Shown in pieces: positions 1 to 12,400 of a stretch of DNA of 64,000 bases. The notes beneath the pieces are model-generated. The model had not been told where the DNA came from. It was given only the letters and a program-made list of their open reading frames with translations, and did no database searches. The stretch spans positions 178,186-242,185 of the forward strand of contig JBAIAA010001606.1 in NCBI GenBank assembly GCA_037893245.1, read 5' to 3'. Source of the DNA: Crossaster papposus. Lineage: Eukaryota; Echinodermata; Asteroidea; Velatida; Solasteridae. The position numbers were made by a program, and so were the translations under genes. Position 1 is the stretch's first letter. Each line of letters starts with the position of its first letter.

Positions 1-8
1 ACATATTT

Positions 9-39
9 CTTATGCACACTTCTTTCCCTTTACATATTT
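9..39 (+). repeat. Monomer A, 31 bp (representative copy)
   Basis: This is the first complete copy. It reads CTTATGCACAC, then TTCTTTCCCTTT, then ACATATTT. It includes a 13-base pyrimidine run (with the mirror repeat TTTCCCTTT) and the nonamer TTATGCACA. It has no CpG. No stop triplet occurs in any plus-strand frame, whereas the minus strand has two TAA. Recurrent variants across the window are C-GTATG or C-CTATG for CTTATG, ATTATG for CTTATG, CACTTATTT for CACTTCTTT, CACAATTC for CACACTTC, and GTAC or CGTATT in the tail. Many of these mark which duplicated block a copy belongs to. Confidence 0.97.
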
Positions 40-194
40 CTTATGCACACTTATTTCCCTTTACATATTTCTTATGCACACTTCTTTCCCTTTACATATT
101 TCTTATGCACACTTCTTTCCCTTTACATATTTCTTATGCACACTTCTTTCCCTTTACATATTTCTTATGCACACTTCTTTCCCTTTACATATTT

Positions 195-693
195 AACTCT
201 CGGGCTTGTTCCCACATCATGTGTTTATTTCTTATGCACACTTCTTTCCCTTTACATATTTAACTCGAGGGCTTGTTCCCACATCATGTGTTTATTTCTT
301 ATGCACACTTCTTTCCCTTTACATATTTAACTCGAGGGCTTGTTCCCACATCATGTGTTTATTTTTCGTATGCACACTTCTTTCCCTTTACATATTTCTT
401 ATGCACACTTCTTTCCCTTTACATATTTCTTATGCACACTTCTTTCCCTTTACATATTTCTTATGCACACTTCTTTCCCTTTACATATTTAACTCTCGGG
501 CTTGTTCCCACATCATGTGTTTATTTCTTATGCACACTTCTTTCCCTTTACATATTTAACTCGAGGGCTTGTTCCCACATCATGTGTTTATTTCTTATGC
601 ACACTTCTTTCCCTTTACATATTTAACTCGAGGGCTTGTTCCCACATCATGTGTTTATTTTTCATATGCACACTTCTTTCCATTTACATATTT
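195..693. repeat. Spaced 296-bp duplication in the left flank
   Basis: B starts 195, 262, 329 and 491, 558, 625 form two blocks offset by exactly 296 bp. Both begin with the rare CTCTCGGG B variant. Both end with a B that has two extra bases before the next A (TTTATTTTTC, then GTATG in the first block and ATATG in the second). The shared part is about 200 bp. After it the first block continues in A monomers while the second goes into another B at 694. The shared rare variants make a single duplication event far more likely than chance. Confidence 0.88.
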
Positions 694-760
694 AACTCGA
701 GGGCTTGTTCCCACATCATGTGTTTATTTCTTATGCACACTTCTTTCCCTTTACATATTT

Positions 761-796
761 AACTCGAGGGCTTGTCCCGACATCATGTGTTTATTT
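761..796. repeat. Intermediate B monomer, hybrid of flank and core types
   Basis: This copy reads CTTGTCCCGACATCATGTG. It has the core-type G (CCGACATC) together with the flank-type CATG, plus a private C for T. It is the only copy I found in the left flank that carries half of the core signature. It could be a true evolutionary intermediate or a conversion product; one copy cannot separate the two. Confidence 0.85.
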
Positions 797-1643
797 CTTA
801 TGCACACTTCTTTCCCTTTACATATTTCTTATGCACACTTCTTTCCCTTTACATATTTCTTATGCACACTTCTTTCCCTTTACATATTTCTTATGCACAC
901 TTCTTTCCCTTTACATATTTCTTATGCACACTTCCTTCCCTTTACATATTTCTTATGCACACTTCTTTCCCTTTACATATTTCGTATGCACACTTCTTTC
1001 CCTTTACATATTTCTTATGCACACTTCTTTCCCTTTACATATTTCTTATGCACACTTCTTTCCCTTTACATATTTCTTATGCACACTTCTTTCCCTTTAC
1101 ATATTTATTATGCACACTTCTTTCCCTTTACATATTTCTTATGCACACTTCTTTCCCTTTACATATTTCTTATGCACACTTCTTTCCCTTTACATATTTC
1201 TCATGCACACTTCTTTCCCTTTACATATTTCTTATGCACACTTATTTTCCTTTACATATTTCTTATGCACACTTCTTTCCCTTTACATATTTCTTATGCA
1301 CACTTCTTTCCCTTTACATATTTCTTATGCACACTTCTTTCCCTTTACACATTTCTTATGCACACTTCTTTCCCTTTACATATTTCTTATGCACACTTCT
1401 TTCCCTTTACATATTTAACTCGAGGGCTTGTTCCCACATCATGTGTTTATTTCTTATGCACACGTCTTTCCCTTTACATATTTCTTATGCACACTTCTTT
1501 CCCTTTACATATTTCTTATGCACACTTCTTTCCCTTTACATATTTATTATGCACACTTCTTTCCCTTTACATATTTAACTCGAGGGCTTGTTCCCACATC
1601 ATGTGTTTATTTCTTATGCACACTTCTTTCCCTTTACATATTT

Positions 1644-1674
1644 AACTCGAGGGCTTGTTTCCCTTTACATATTT
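1644..1674. repeat. Chimeric 31-bp monomer, B head joined to A tail
   Basis: The unit begins AACTCGAGGGCTTGTT (first 16 bases of B) and finishes TCCCTTTACATATTT (last 15 bases of A). It totals 31 bp, so the exchange was in register. The joint lies in the short similarity CTT-S-TT-CCC shared by both monomers. I found no other copy of this chimera. It sits between the last flank-type B (1577) and the first core-type B (1892), which marks it as the likely recombination joint between two array domains. Confidence 0.93.
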
Positions 1675-1736
1675 CTTATGCACACTTCTTTCCCTTTACA
1701 TATTTCTTATGCACACTTCTTTCCCTTTACATATTT

Positions 1737-1767
1737 CTTAAGCACACTTCTTTCCCTTTACAAATTT
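1737..1767. repeat. Double-variant A monomer (CTTAAG with ACAAATTT), first of six
   Basis: This A monomer has two linked substitutions, CTTAAGCACAC at its head and ACAAATTT at its tail. The identical pair occurs at 2651-2681, 4618-4648, 34535-34565, 37653-37683 and 40869-40899 and nowhere else that I saw. It is therefore a marker for one higher-order unit. The last three lie 3,118 and 3,216 bp apart, which are the two duplication periods of that region. Confidence 0.9.
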
Positions 1768-1891
1768 CTTATGCACACTTCTTTCCCTTTACATATTTCT
1801 TATGCACACTTCTTTCCCTTTACATATTTCTTATGCACACTTCTTTCCCTTTACATATTTCTTATGCACACTTCTTTCCCTTTACATATTT

Positions 1892-1927
1892 AACTCGAGG
1901 GCTTGTTCCGACATCAGGTGTTTATTT
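1892..1927 (+). repeat. Monomer B, core type, 36 bp (representative copy)
   Basis: This is the first copy with the core signature CCGACATCAGG. The unit is AACTCGAGGG, CTTGTTCCGACATC, AGGTGTTTATTT, followed directly by an A monomer. It carries the CTCGAG palindrome, two CpGs, an E-box-like CAGGTG, and TTTATT (AATAAA on the minus strand). The TAA formed at the A/B joint closes one of three plus-strand frames per copy. The segment CTTGTTCC lies in the same register as CTTCTTTCC of A, ten bases after the unit start. This suggests that B is an alternative monomer derived from or recombining with A, not a foreign insert. Confidence 0.96.
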
Positions 1928-2175
1928 CTTATGCACACTTCTTTCCCTTTACATATTTCTTATGCACACTTCTTTCCCTTTACATATTTCTTATGCACAC
2001 TTCTTTCCCTTTACATATTTCTTATGCACACTTCTTTCCCTTTACATATTTCTTATGCACACTTCTTTCCCTTTACATATTTCTTATGCACACTTCTTTC
2101 CCTTTACATATTTCTTATGCACACTTCTTTCCCTTTACATATTTCTTATGCACACTTCTTTCCCTTTACATATTT

Positions 2176-5070
2176 AACTCGAGGGCTTGTTCCGACATCA
2201 GGTGTTTATTTCTTATGCACACTTCTTTCCCTTTACATATTTCTTATGCACACTTCTTTCCCTTTACATATTTCTTATGCACACTTCTTTCCCTTTACAT
2301 ATTTCTTATGCACACTTCTTTCCCTTTACATATTTCTTATGCACACTTCTTTCCCTTTACATATTTCTTATGCACACTTCTTTCCCTTTACATATTTAAC
2401 TCGAGGGCTTGTTCCGACATCAGGTGTTTATTTCTTATGCACACTTCTTTCCCTTTACATATTTCGTATGCACACTTCTTTCCCTTTACATATTTCTTAT
2501 GCACACTTCTTTCCCTTTACATATTTCTTATGCACACTTCTTTCCCTTTACATATTTCTTATGCACACTTCTTTCCCTTTACATATTTCTTATGCACACT
2601 TCTTTCCCTTTACATATTTCTTATGCACACTTCTTTCCCTTTACATATTTCTTAAGCACACTTCTTTCCCTTTACAAATTTCTTATGCACACTTCTTTCC
2701 CTTTACATATTTCTTATGCACACTTCTTTCCCTTTACATATTTCTTATGCACACTTCTTTCCCTTTACATATTTCTTATGCACACTTCTTTCCCTTTACA
2801 TATTTAACTCGAGGGCTTGTTCCGACATCAGGTGTTTATTTCTTATGCACACTTCTTTCCCTTTACATATTTCTTATGCACACTTCTTTCCCTTTACATA
2901 TTTCTTATGCACACTTCTTTCCCTTTACATATTTAACTCGAGGGCTTGTTCCGACATCAGGTGTTTATTTCTTATGCACACTTCTTTCCCTTTACATATT
3001 TCTTATGCACACTTCTTTCCCTTTACATATTTCTTATGCACACTTCTTTCCCTTTACATATTTCTTATGCACACTTCTTTCCCTTTACATATTTCTTATG
3101 CACACTTCTTTCCCTTTACATATTTCTTATGCACACTTCTTTCCCTTTACATATTTAACTCGAGGGCTTGTTCCGACATCAGGTGTTTATTTCTTATGCA
3201 CACTTCTTTCCCTTTACATATTTCTTATGCACACTTCTTTCCCTTTACATATTTCTTATGCACACTTCTTTCCCTTTACATATTTCTTATGCACACTTCT
3301 TTCCCTTTACATATTTCTTATGCACACTTCTTTCCCTTTACATATTTCTTATGCACACTTCTTTCCCTTTACATATTTAACTCGAGGGCTTGTTCCGACA
3401 TCAGGTGTTTATTTCTTATGCACACTTCTTTCCCTTTACATATTTCGTATGCACACTTCTTTCCCTTTACATATTTCTTATGCACACTTCTTTCCCTTTA
3501 CATATTTCTTATGCACACTTCTTTCCCTTTACATATTTCTTATGCACACTTCTTTCCCTTTACATATTTCTTATGCACACTTCTTTCCCTTTACATATTT
3601 AACTCGAGGGCTTGTTCCGACATCAGGTGTTTATTTCTTATGCACACTTCTTTCCCTTTACATATTTCTTATGCACACTTCTTTCCCTTTACATATTTCT
3701 TATGCACACTTCTTTCCCTTTACATATTTCTTATGCACACTTCTTTCCCTTTACATATTTAACTCGAGGGCTTGTTCCGACATCAGGTGTTTATTTCTTA
3801 TGCACACTTCTTTCCCTTTACATATTTCTTATGCACACTTCTTTCCCTTTACATATTTCTTATGCACACTTCTTTCCCTTTACATATTTAACTCGAGGGC
3901 TTGTTCCGACATCAGGTGTTTATTTCTTATGCACACTTCTTTCCCTTTACATATTTCTTATGCACACTTCTTTCCCTTTACATATTTCTTATGCACACTT
4001 CTTTCCCTTTACATATTTCTTATGCACACTTCTTTCCCTTTACATATTTCTTATGCACACTTCTTTCCCTTTACATATTTCTTATGCACACTTCTTTCCC
4101 TTTACATATTTCTTATGCACACTTCTTTCCCTTTACATATTTAACTCGAGGGCTTGTTCCGACATCAGGTGTTTATTTCTTATGCACACTTCTTTCCCTT
4201 TACATATTTCTTATGCACACTTCTTTCCCTTTACATATTTCTTATGCACACTTCTTTCCCTTTACATATTTCTTATGCACACTTCTTTCCCTTTACATAT
4301 TTCTTATGCACACTTCTTTCCCTTTACATATTTCTTATGCACACTTCTTTCCCTTTACATATTTAACTCGAGGGCTTGTTCCGACATCAGGTGTTTATTT
4401 CTTATGCACACTTCTTTCCCTTTACATATTTCGTATGCACACTTCTTTCCCTTTACATATTTATTATGCACACTTCTTTCCCTTTACATATTTCTTATGC
4501 ACACTTCTTTCCCTTTACATATTTCTTATGCACACTTCTTTCCCTTTACATATTTCTTATGCACACTTCTTTCCCTTTACATATTTCTTATGCACACTTC
4601 TTTCCCTTTACATATTTCTTAAGCACACTTCTTTCCCTTTACAAATTTCTTATGCACACTTCTTTCCCTTTACATATTTCTTATGCACACTTCTTTCCCT
4701 TTACATATTTCTTATGCACACTTCTTTCCCTTTACATATTTCTTATGCACACTTCTTTCCCTTTACATATTTAACTCGAGGGCTTGTTCCGACATCAGGT
4801 GTTTATTTCTTATGCACACTTCTTTCCCTTTACATATTTCTTATGCACACTTCTTTCCCTTTACATATTTCTTATGCACACTTCTTTCCCTTTACATATT
4901 TAACTCGAGGGCTTGTTCCGACATCAGGTGTTTATTTCTTATGCACACTTCTTTCCCTTTACATATTTCTTATGCACACTTCTTTCCCTTTACATATTTC
5001 TTATGCACACTTCTTTCCCTTTACATATTTCTTATGCACACTTCTTTCCCTTTACATATTTAACTCGAGG
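2176..5070. repeat. Tandem duplication, period 1,967 bp
   Basis: B starts 2176, 2398 and 2935 recur at 4143, 4365 and 4902, each offset by 1,967. Two marker monomers recur at the same offset: a CGTATG monomer (2466 and 4433) and the CTTAAG plus ACAAATTT monomer (2651-2681 and 4618-4648). The second copy has a private ATTATG. Similarity in B spacing ends after about 3.1 and 5.07 kb. The same block recurs near 34.06, 37.18 and 40.39 kb. Confidence 0.88.
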
Positions 5071-5732
5071 GCTTGTTCCGACATCAGGTGTTTATTTCTT
5101 ATGCACACTTCTTTCCCTTTACATATTTCTTATGCACACTTCTTTCCCTTTACATATTTCTTATGCACACTTCTTTCCCTTTACATATTTAACTCGAGGG
5201 CTTGTTCCGACATCAGGTGTTTATTTCTTATGCACACTTCTTTCCCTTTACATATTTCTTATGCACACTTCTTTCCCTTTACATATTTCTTATGCACACT
5301 TCTTTCCCTTTACATATTTCTTATGCACACTTCTTTCCCTTTACATATTTCTTATGCACACTTATTTCCCTTTACATATTTCTTATGCACACTTCTTTCC
5401 CTTTACATATTTTTTATGCACACTTCTTTCCCATTACATATTTAACTCGAGGGCTTGTTCCGACATCAGGTGTTTATTTCTTATGCACACTTCTTTCCCT
5501 TTACATATTTTTTATGCACACTTCTTTCCCTTTACATATTTAACTCGAGGGCTTGTTCCGACATCAGGTGTTCATTTCTTATGCACACTTCTTTCCCTTT
5601 ACATATTTCTTATGCACACTTCTTTCCCTTTACATATTTCTTATGCACACTTCTTTCCCTTTACATATTTCTTATGCACACTTCTTTCCCTTTACATATT
5701 TTTTATGCACACTTCTTTCCCTTTACATATTT

Positions 5733-7580
5733 AACTCGAGGGCTTGTTCCGACATCAGGTGTTTATTTCTTATGCACACTTCTTTCCCTTTACATATTTC
5801 TTATGCACACTTCTTTCCCTTTACATATTTAACTCGAGGGCTTGTTCCGACATCAGGTGTTTATTTCTTATGCACACTTCTTTCCCTTTACATATTTCTT
5901 ATGCACACTTCTTTCCCTTTACATATTTCTTATGCACACTGCTTTCCCTTTACATATTTCTTATGCACACTTCTTTCCCTTTACATATTTAACTCGAGGG
6001 CTTGTTCCGACATCAGGTGTTTATTTCTTATGCACACTTCTTTCCCTTTACATATTTCTTATGCACACTTCTTTCCCTTTACATATTTAACTCGAGGGCT
6101 TGTTCCGACATCAGGTGTTTATTTCTTATGCACACTTCTTTCCCTTTACATATTTCTTATGCACACTTCTTTCTCTTTACATATTTAACTCGAGGGCTTG
6201 TTCCGACATCAGGTGTTTATTTCTTATGCACACTTCTTTCCCTTTACATATTTCTTATGCACACTTCTTTCCCTTTACATATTTCTTATGCACACTTCTT
6301 TCCCTTTACATATTTCTTATGCACACTTCTTTCCCTTTACATATTTCTTATGCACACTTCTTTCCCTTTACATATTTAACTCGAGGGCTTGTTCCGACAT
6401 CAGGTGTTTATTTCTTATGCACACTTCTTTCCCTTTACATATTTCTTATGCACACTTCTTTCCCTTTACATATTTCTTATGCACACTTCTTTCCCTTTAC
6501 ATATTTCTTATGCACACTTCTTTCCCTTTACATATTTCTTATGCACACTTCTTTCCCTTTACATATTTCTTATGCACACTTCTTTCCCTTTACATATTTA
6601 ACTCGAGGGCTTGTTCCGACATCAGGTGTTTATTTCTTATGCACACTTCTTTCCCTTTACATATTTCTTATGCACACTTCTTTCCCTTTACATATTTCTT
6701 ATGCACACTTCTTTCCCTTTACATATTTCTTATGCACACTTCTTTCCCTTTACATATTTCTTATGCACACTTCTTTCCCTTTACATATTTCTTATGCACA
6801 CTTCTTTCCCTTTACATATTTCTTATGCACACTTCTTTCCCTTTACATATTTCTTATGCACACTTCTTTCCCTTTACATATTTATTATGCACACTTCTTT
6901 CCCTTTACATATTTCTTATGCACACTTCTTTCCCTTTACATATTTCTTATGCACACTTCTTTCCCTTTACATATTTAACTCGAGGGCTTGTTCCGACATC
7001 AGGTGTTTATTTCTTATGCACACTTCTTTCCCTTTACATATTTCTTATGCACACTTCTTTCCCTTTACATATTTCTTATGCACACTTCTTTCCCTTTACA
7101 TATTTAACTCGAGGGCTTGTTCCGACATCAGGTGTTTATTTCTTATGCACACTTCTTTCCCTTTACATATTTCTTATGCACACTTCTTTCCCTTTACATA
7201 TTTCTTATGCACACTTCTTTCCCTTTACATATTTCTTATGCACACTTCTTTCCCTTTACATATTTAACTCGAGGGCTTGTTCCGACATCAGGTGTTTATT
7301 TTTTATGCACACTTCTTTCCCTTTACATATTTCTTATGCACACTTCTTTCCCTTTACATATTTCTTATGCACACTTCTTTCCCTTTACATATTTAACTCG
7401 AGGGCTTGTTCCGACATCAGGTGTTTATTTCTTATGCACACTTCTTTCCCTTTACATATTTCTTATGCACACTTCTTTCCCTTTACATATTTCTTATGCA
7501 CACTTCTTTCCCTTTACATATTTCTTATGCACACTTCTTTCCCTTTACATATTTCTTATGCACACTTCTTTCCCTTTACA
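5733..7580. repeat. Block matching 38.5-40.3 kb at an offset of 32,746 bp
   Basis: B starts 5733, 5831, 5991, 6089, 6187, 6378, 6600, 7106, 7266 and 7395 correspond one for one to 38479, 38577, 38737, 38835, 38933, 39124, 39346, 39852, 40012 and 40141, all offset by 32,746. The TTTCTCTTT monomer near 6173 and its counterpart near 38919 fit the same offset. The spacing string breaks at the next B by one 31-bp unit. This is part of the older colinear duplication of the core. Confidence 0.87.
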
Positions 7581-8070
7581 TATTTTTTATGCACACTTCT
7601 TTCCCTTTACATATTTAACTCGAGGGCTTGTTCCGACATCAGGTGTTTATTTCTTATGCACACTTCTTTCCCTTTACATATTTCTTATGCACACTTCTTT
7701 CCCTTTACATATTTAACTCGAGGGCTTGTTCCGACATCAGGTGTTTATTTCTTATGCACACTTCTTTCCCTTTACATATTTATTATGCACACTTCTTTCC
7801 CTTTACATATTTCTTATACACACTTCTTTCCCTTTACATATTTCTTATGCACACTTCTTTCCCTTTACATATTTAACTCGAGGGCTTGTTCCGACATCAG
7901 GTGTTTATTTCTTATGCACACTTCTTTCCCTTTACATATTTCTTATGCACACTTCTTTCCCTTTACATATTTAACTCGAGGGCTTGTTCCGACATCAGGT
8001 GTTTATTTCTTATGCACACTTTTTTCCCTTTACATATTTCTTATGCACACTTCTTTCCCTTTACATATTT

Positions 8071-9402
8071 AACTCGAGGGCTTGTTCCGACATCAGGTGT
8101 TTATTTCTTATGCACACTTCTTTCCCTTTACATATTTCTTATGCACACTTCTTTCCCTTTACATATTTCTTATGCACACTTCTTTCCCTTTACATATTTC
8201 TTATGCACACTTCTTTCCCTGTACATATTTCTTATGCACACTTCTTTCCCTTTACATATTTCTTATGCACACTTCTTTCCCTTTACATATTTCTTATGCA
8301 CACTTCTTTCCCTTTACATATTTCTTATGCACACTTCTTTCCCTTTACATATTTCCTATGCACACTTCTTTCCCTTTACATATTTCTTATGCACACTTCT
8401 TTCCCTTTACATATTTCTTATGCACACTTCTTTCCCTTTACATATTTCTTATGCACACTTCTTTCCCTTTACATATTTCTTATGCACACTTCTTTCCCTT
8501 TACATATTTAACTCGAGGGCTTGTTCCGACATCAGGTGTTTATTTCTTATGCACACTTCTTTCCCTTTACATATTTCTTATGCACACTTCTTTCCCTTTA
8601 CATATTTAACTCGAGGGCTTGTTCCGACATCAGATGTTTATTTCTTATGCACACTTCTTTCCCTTTACATATTTCTTATGCACACTTCTTTCCCTTTACA
8701 TATTTCTTATGCACACTTCTTTCCCTTTACATATTTAACTCGAGGGCTTGTTCCGACATCAGGTGTTTATTTCTTATGCACACTTCTTTCCCTTTACATA
8801 TTTCTTATGCACACTTCTTTCCCTTTACATATTTCTTATGCACACTTCTTTCCCTTTACATATTTCTTATGCACACTTCTTTCCCTGTACATATTTCTTA
8901 TGCACACTTCTTTCCCTTTACATATTTCTTATGCACACTTCTTTCCCTTTACATATTTCTTATGCACACTTCTTTCCCTTTACATATTTCTTATGCACAC
9001 TTCTTTCCCTTTACATAGTTCCTATGCACACTTCTTTCCCTTTACATATTTCTTATGCACACTTCTTTCCCTTTACATATTTCTTATGCACACTTCTTTC
9101 CCTTTACATATTTCTTATGCACACTTCTTTCCCTTTACATATTTCTTATGCACACTTCTTTCCCTTTACATATTTAACTCGAGGGCTTGTTCCGACATCA
9201 GGTGTTTATTTCTTATGCACACTTCTTTCCCTTTACATATTTCTTATGCACACTTCTTTCCCTTTACATATTTAACTCGAGGGCTTGTTCCGACATCAGG
9301 TGTTTATTTCTTATGCACACTTCTTTCCCTTTACATATTTCTTATGCACACTTCTTTCCCTTTACATATTTCTTATGCACACTTCTTTCCCTTTACATAT
9401 TT
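8071..9402. repeat. Tandem duplication, period 666 bp
   Basis: B starts 8071, 8510 and 8608 recur at 8737, 9176 and 9274, and a third start follows at 9403. CCCTGTAC (8221 and 8887) and CCTATG (8356 and 9022) recur at the same offset. Private marks separate the copies: CAGATG in the first (8634) and ACATAGTT in the second (9018). The same pair of 666-bp units is present at 43904-45235 and 48441-49772, so the 666-bp event predates the copying of the larger block. Confidence 0.9.
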
Positions 9403-12400
9403 AACTCGAGGGCTTGTTCCGACATCAGGTGTTTATTTCTTATGCACACTTCTTTCCCTTTACATATTTCTTATGCACAATTCTTTCCCTTTACATATTT
9501 CTTATGCACACTTCTTTCCCTTTACATATTTCTTATGCACACTTCTTTCCCTTTACATATTTCTTATGCACACTTCTTTCCCTTTACATATTTCTTATGC
9601 ACACTTCTTTCCCTTTACATATTTCTTATGCACACTTCTTTCCCTTTACATATTTAACTCGAGGGCTTGTTCCGACATCAGGTGTTTATTTCTGATGCAC
9701 ACTTCTTTCCCTTTACATATTTCTTATGCACACTTCTTTCCCTTTACATATTTAACTCGAGGGCTTGTTCCGACATCAGGTGTTTATTTCTTATGCACAC
9801 TTCTTTCCCTTTACATATTTCTTATGCACACTTCTTTCCCTTTACATATTTAACTCGAGGGCTTGTTCCGACATCAGGTGTTTATTTCTTATGCACACTT
9901 CTTTCCCTTTACCTATTTCTTATGCACACTTCTTTCCCTTTACATATTTCTTATGCACACTTCTTTCCCTTTACATATTTCTTATGCACACTTCTTTCCC
10001 TTTACATATTTAACTCGAGGGCTTGTTCCGACATCAGGTGTTTATTTCTTATGCACACTTCTTTCCCTTTACATATTTCTTATGCACACTTCTTTCCCTT
10101 TACATATTTCTTATGCACACTTCTTTCCCTTTACATATTTCTTATGCACACTTCTTTCCCTTTACATATTTAACTCGAGGGCTTGTTCCGACATCAGGTG
10201 TTTATTTCTTATGCACACTTCTTTCCCTTTACATATTTCTTATGCACACTTCTTTCCCTTTACATATTTCTTATGCACACTTCTTTCCCTTTACATATTT
10301 CTTATGCACACTTCTTTCCCTTTACATATTTCTTATGCACACTTCTTTCCCTTTACATATTTAACTCGAGGGCTTGTTCCGACATCAGGTGTTTATTTCT
10401 TATGCACACTTCTTTCCCTTTACATATTTCTTATGCACACTTCTTTCCCTTTACATATTTCTTATGCACACTTCTTTCCCTTTACATATTTCTTATGCAC
10501 ACTTCTTTCCCTTTACATATTTCTTATGCACACTTCTTTCCCTTTACATATTTAACTCGAGGGCTTGTTCCGACATCAGGTGTTTATTTCTTATGCACAC
10601 TTCTTTCCCTTTACATATTTAACTCGAGGGCTTGTTCCGACATCAGGTGTTTATTTCTTATGCACACTTCTTTCCCTTTACATATTTCTTATGCACACTT
10701 CTTTCCCTTTACATATTTCTTATGCACACTTCTTTCCCTTTACATATTTCTTATGCACACTTCTTTCCCTTTACATATTTAACTCGAGGGCTTGTTCCGA
10801 CATCAGGTGTTTATTTCTTTTGCACACTTCTTTCCCTTTACATATTTCTTATGCACACTTCTTTCCCTTTACATATTTCTTATGCACACTTCTTTCCCTT
10901 TACATATTTCTTATGCACACTTCTTTCCCTTTACATATTTCTTATGCACACTTCTTTCCCTTTACATATTTAACTCGAGGGCTTGTTCCGACATCAGGTG
11001 TTTATTTCTTATGCACACTTCTTTCCCTTTACATATTTCTTATGCACACTTCTTTCCCTTTACATATTTCTTATGCACACTTCTTTCCCTTTACATATTT
11101 CTTATGCACACTTCTTTCCCTTTACATATTTAACTCGAGGGCTTGTTCCGACATCAGGTGTTTATTTCTTATGCACACTTCTTTCCCTTTACATATTTCT
11201 TATGCACACTTCTTTCCCTTTACATATTTCTTATGCACACTTCTTTCCCTTTACATATTTAACTCGAGGGCTTGTTCCGACATCAGGTGTTTATTTCTTA
11301 TGCACACTTCTTTCCCTTTACATATTTCTTATACACACTTCTTTCCCTTTACATATTTCTTATGCACACTTCTTTCCCTTTACATATTTATTATGCACAC
11401 TTCTTTCCCTTTACATATTTAACTCGAGGGCTTGTTCCGACATCAGGTGTTTATTTCTTATGCACACTTCTTTCCCTTTACATATTTAACTCGAGGGCTT
11501 GTTCCGACATCAGGTGTTTATTTCTTATGCACACTTCTTTCCCTTTACATATTTCTTATGCACACTTCTTTCCCTTTACATATTTCTTATGCACACTTCT
11601 TTCCCTTTACATATTTCTTATGCACACTTCTTTCCCTTTACATATTTAACTCGAGGGCTTGTTCCGACATCAGGTGTTTATTTCTTATGCACACTTCTTT
11701 CCCTTTACATATTTCTTATGCACACTTCTTTCCCTTTACATATTTCTTATGCACACTTCTTTCCCTTTACATATTTCTTATGCACACTTCTTTCCCTTTA
11801 CATATTTAACTCGAGGGCTTGTTCCGACATCAGGTGTTTATTTCTTATGCACACTTCTTTCCCTTTACATATTTCTTATGCACACTTCTTTCCCTTTACA
11901 TATTTCTTATGCACACTTCTTTCCCTTTACATATTTCTTATGCACACTTCTTTCCCTTTACATATTTCTTATGCACACTTCTTTCCCTTTACATATTTCT
12001 TATGCACACTTCTTTCCCTTTACATATTTCTTATGCACACTTCTTTCCCTTTACATATTTAACTCGAGGGCTTGTTCCGACATCAGGTGTTTATTTCTTA
12101 TGCACACTTCTTTCCCTTTACATATTTCTTATGCACACTTCTTTCCCTTTACATATTTAACTCGAGGGCTTGTTCCGACATCAGGTGTTTATTTCTTATG
12201 CACACTTCTTTCCCTTTACATATTTCTTATGCACACTTCTTTCCCTTTACATATTTCTTATGCACACTTCTTTCCCTTTACATATTTCTTATGCACACTT
12301 CTTTCCCTTTACATATTTCTTATGCACACTTCTTTCCCTTTACATATTTCTTATGCACACTTCTTTCCCTTTACATATTTAACTCGAGGGCTTGTTCCGA

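Larger units (their letters stand above)
1..1643. repeat. Left flank domain with CATG-type B copies
   Basis: This segment is A monomers with B copies starting at 195, 262, 329, 491, 558, 625, 694, 761, 1417 and 1577. These B copies read CCCACATCATG where the core reads CCGACATCAGG; the copy at 761 is mixed. The copies at 195 and 491 read CTCTCGGG in place of CTCGAGGG and so lack the CTCGAG site. Between 797 and 1416 there are only A monomers. Dimer runs (B-A-B-A, 67-bp period) dominate the first 0.8 kb, unlike most of the core. The domain ends at the chimeric monomer at 1644. Confidence 0.93.
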
